A stretch of 58,930 nt of DNA, taken from assembly GCA_016868295.1 (NCBI GenBank), contig VGHJ01000011.1:1-58930 (forward strand), given 5' to 3'. Of this stretch, positions 58,901-58,930 are shown one piece after another; the stretch's first letter is position 1; each line of letters starts with the position of its first letter. Made by a program: the position numbers and the translations under genes. The notes under the pieces are model-generated. The model did not search any database. It saw only the letters and a list, made by a program, of their open reading frames with translations, and was not told the origin of the DNA. The stretch is from Betaproteobacteria bacterium. GTDB taxonomy: Bacteria; Pseudomonadota; Gammaproteobacteria; Burkholderiales; Rhodocyclaceae.

Positions 58901-58930
58901 GCTGGTGGTGGTGCCGGCGGTGTATTCGCT
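55917..58930 (+). CDS. RND multidrug-type efflux pump, inner-membrane subunit (3' end outside window)
   Basis: At least 1004 codons of an open frame that runs off the window end, so it is partial. It begins MTLPELSIRRHVLAWMLSGV with the first transmembrane helix, followed by GMDRLPYIEFPVVSITTALR and the porter domain. TM4 carries the paired Asp of proton-driven RND pumps (LLLIGVVVDDSIVVLENIFR); later segments include YMVLASQFNSFLQPLIIMLA and LIGLVAKNSILLVDLTNQRR. It lacks the heavy-metal RND signatures seen in cusA, so it is a drug/lipophile-type pump. It is coupled to the adaptor by ATGA overlap. No outer-membrane factor is seen before the window ends. Confidence 0.93.
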   Translation, partial: MTLPELSIRRHVLAWMLSGVLVLFGVISYQRIGMDRLPYIEFPVVSITTALRGANPDIVDASITNLLETSVNSVPGIEHIQSTSSPGISVINITFGLEKKIDVAFNEVQAKVNQVLRRLPKDVDPPVVAKVETNAQPIFWMALQGDRTQQQLNQYAINVVKKKLETIDGVGEVRLGGRRDRTIRVNLRPDRMAAFAVTAQDINEAFAREHIQLAGGFVVGKTTESLVKLDLEFHRLDDLAQMIVGYKGKSAIRLKDIAELEDGLTDNRQLARFNGETTIGLGIVKIANTNTVETVERIKARLENEIRPQLPPGMRITVVSNDAVFILEIVNSLKEHLLEGTLLAAIVVWFFLRSVRSTLIISLAIPVSLMGAIAVIYFFGFTLNSLTMLALLLLIGVVVDDSIVVLENIFRHREELDPDPVSAAVNGANEVVFAVIAATLSLVSIFAPVIFMSGIIGQFFRSFAVVVTFGVLVSLFVSLTLTPMLCSRYLKVEKQHGPLYHRLDRFFEGLDRLYRNLLDKALRHRWKVVALTLATLAASWLPFATIGKGFAPEQDEGRFLVYLRTPLGSSIDYTDSRLRMVEEILDRHKEIVTEFALIGLGSAGQVNQGTVVVRMAPREERALKQQEIIPIIRKELATIPGARAFAAPYPLVQGQRGEPLQFVLVGENLQEVGRLTRELQGRLAAEPGIGRLDTDLQLDLPQLVFQPDRTRIAAANLTSQDAALAVNMLTGGIDIAKFNDEPGDGSRYDIRVKGREGEFTQPADLAKIFLRSKDGKLVRLDSVATFKEQLGPAVIGRFDLQYAATFFASPAIPLGDAVAKVREIAGELLPPGYQVKFIGQAEEFGKTVKYMVFAFALALVLLYMVLASQFNSFLQPLIIMLAQPLAIIGGVAALWLFGQSLNIYSMIGLVLLIGLVAKNSILLVDLTNQRRGEGLGVDEALRNACPIRMRPVLMTSATIILALFPAALGLGAGSETNQPLSIAVIGGMVSSTLLTLVVVPAVYS

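Overview
The window looks like chromosome from a GC-rich betaproteobacterium, most likely of the Rhodocyclales type. The grounds are the tRNA-Tyr/Gly/Thr-tuf order, a fused indolepyruvate oxidoreductase, PhaM, fused isobutyryl-CoA mutase IcmF, and the mrcA/pilM...pilQ-aroK-aroB-dgt-gltB-gltD arrangement. This is inferred from gene content and order; no search was run.

Layout. 1-522: 5' end of tuf and an upstream tRNA operon (minus strand). 643-7902: malonic-semialdehyde-reductase-like nitroreductase, D-lactate dehydrogenase, fused iorAB, a membrane-anchored methyltransferase and an orphan ParA-like ATPase (plus). 7905-10866: divergent NarL-type response regulator and hybrid histidine kinase, then phaM. 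10874-14414 (minus): CHASE2 adenylate cyclase, FecR-like protein, AEC transporter. 14440-23910 (minus): eight-gene catabolic/transport operon (acyl-CoA synthetase, LivG, LivH, LivM, substrate-binding protein, LivF, PaaK-like CoA ligase, alpha-methylacyl-CoA racemase-like protein), with a divergent Crp/Fnr regulator at 24118. 24909-29813 (minus): IcmF and another acyl-CoA ligase. 29836-37116 (minus): Cu(I)/Ag(I) efflux set cusA, cusB, cusC, cusF, a DUF411 protein and a small Cys/His-rich exported protein. 37157-48908 (minus): glmS, glmU, gltD, gltB, dgt-like, aroB; then aroK and a broken pilus locus. 50648-58930: mrcA, cyaY (minus), lptM, lysA, and an RND efflux adaptor and pump (pump truncated by the window end).

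Function. Much of the middle serves import, CoA activation and rearrangement of carboxylic acids, probably branched or aromatic: two acyl-CoA ligases, a PaaK-like ligase, a Liv-type ABC importer, a racemase with the GHDINY motif, and IcmF. IorAB and PhaM fit a versatile heterotroph that stores polyhydroxyalkanoate.

Two observations stand out. First, ten copies of a 25-bp bipartite DNA motif (AAAAGTCAGT, nine partly conserved bases, ACGGCG) lie inside genes on both strands at invariant spacing; it behaves like a dispersed DNA-level signal comparable to an uptake sequence. Second, the pilMNOPQ operon has collapsed into one in-frame pilM'-'pilQ fusion, losing pilN, pilO, pilP and most of both flanking genes while its promoter, terminator and neighbours remain. 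Palindromic elements inserted in frame in iorAB and cusA, a terminator-like hairpin in the gltB leader, and an operator inside the icmF promoter spacer are further points of interest.
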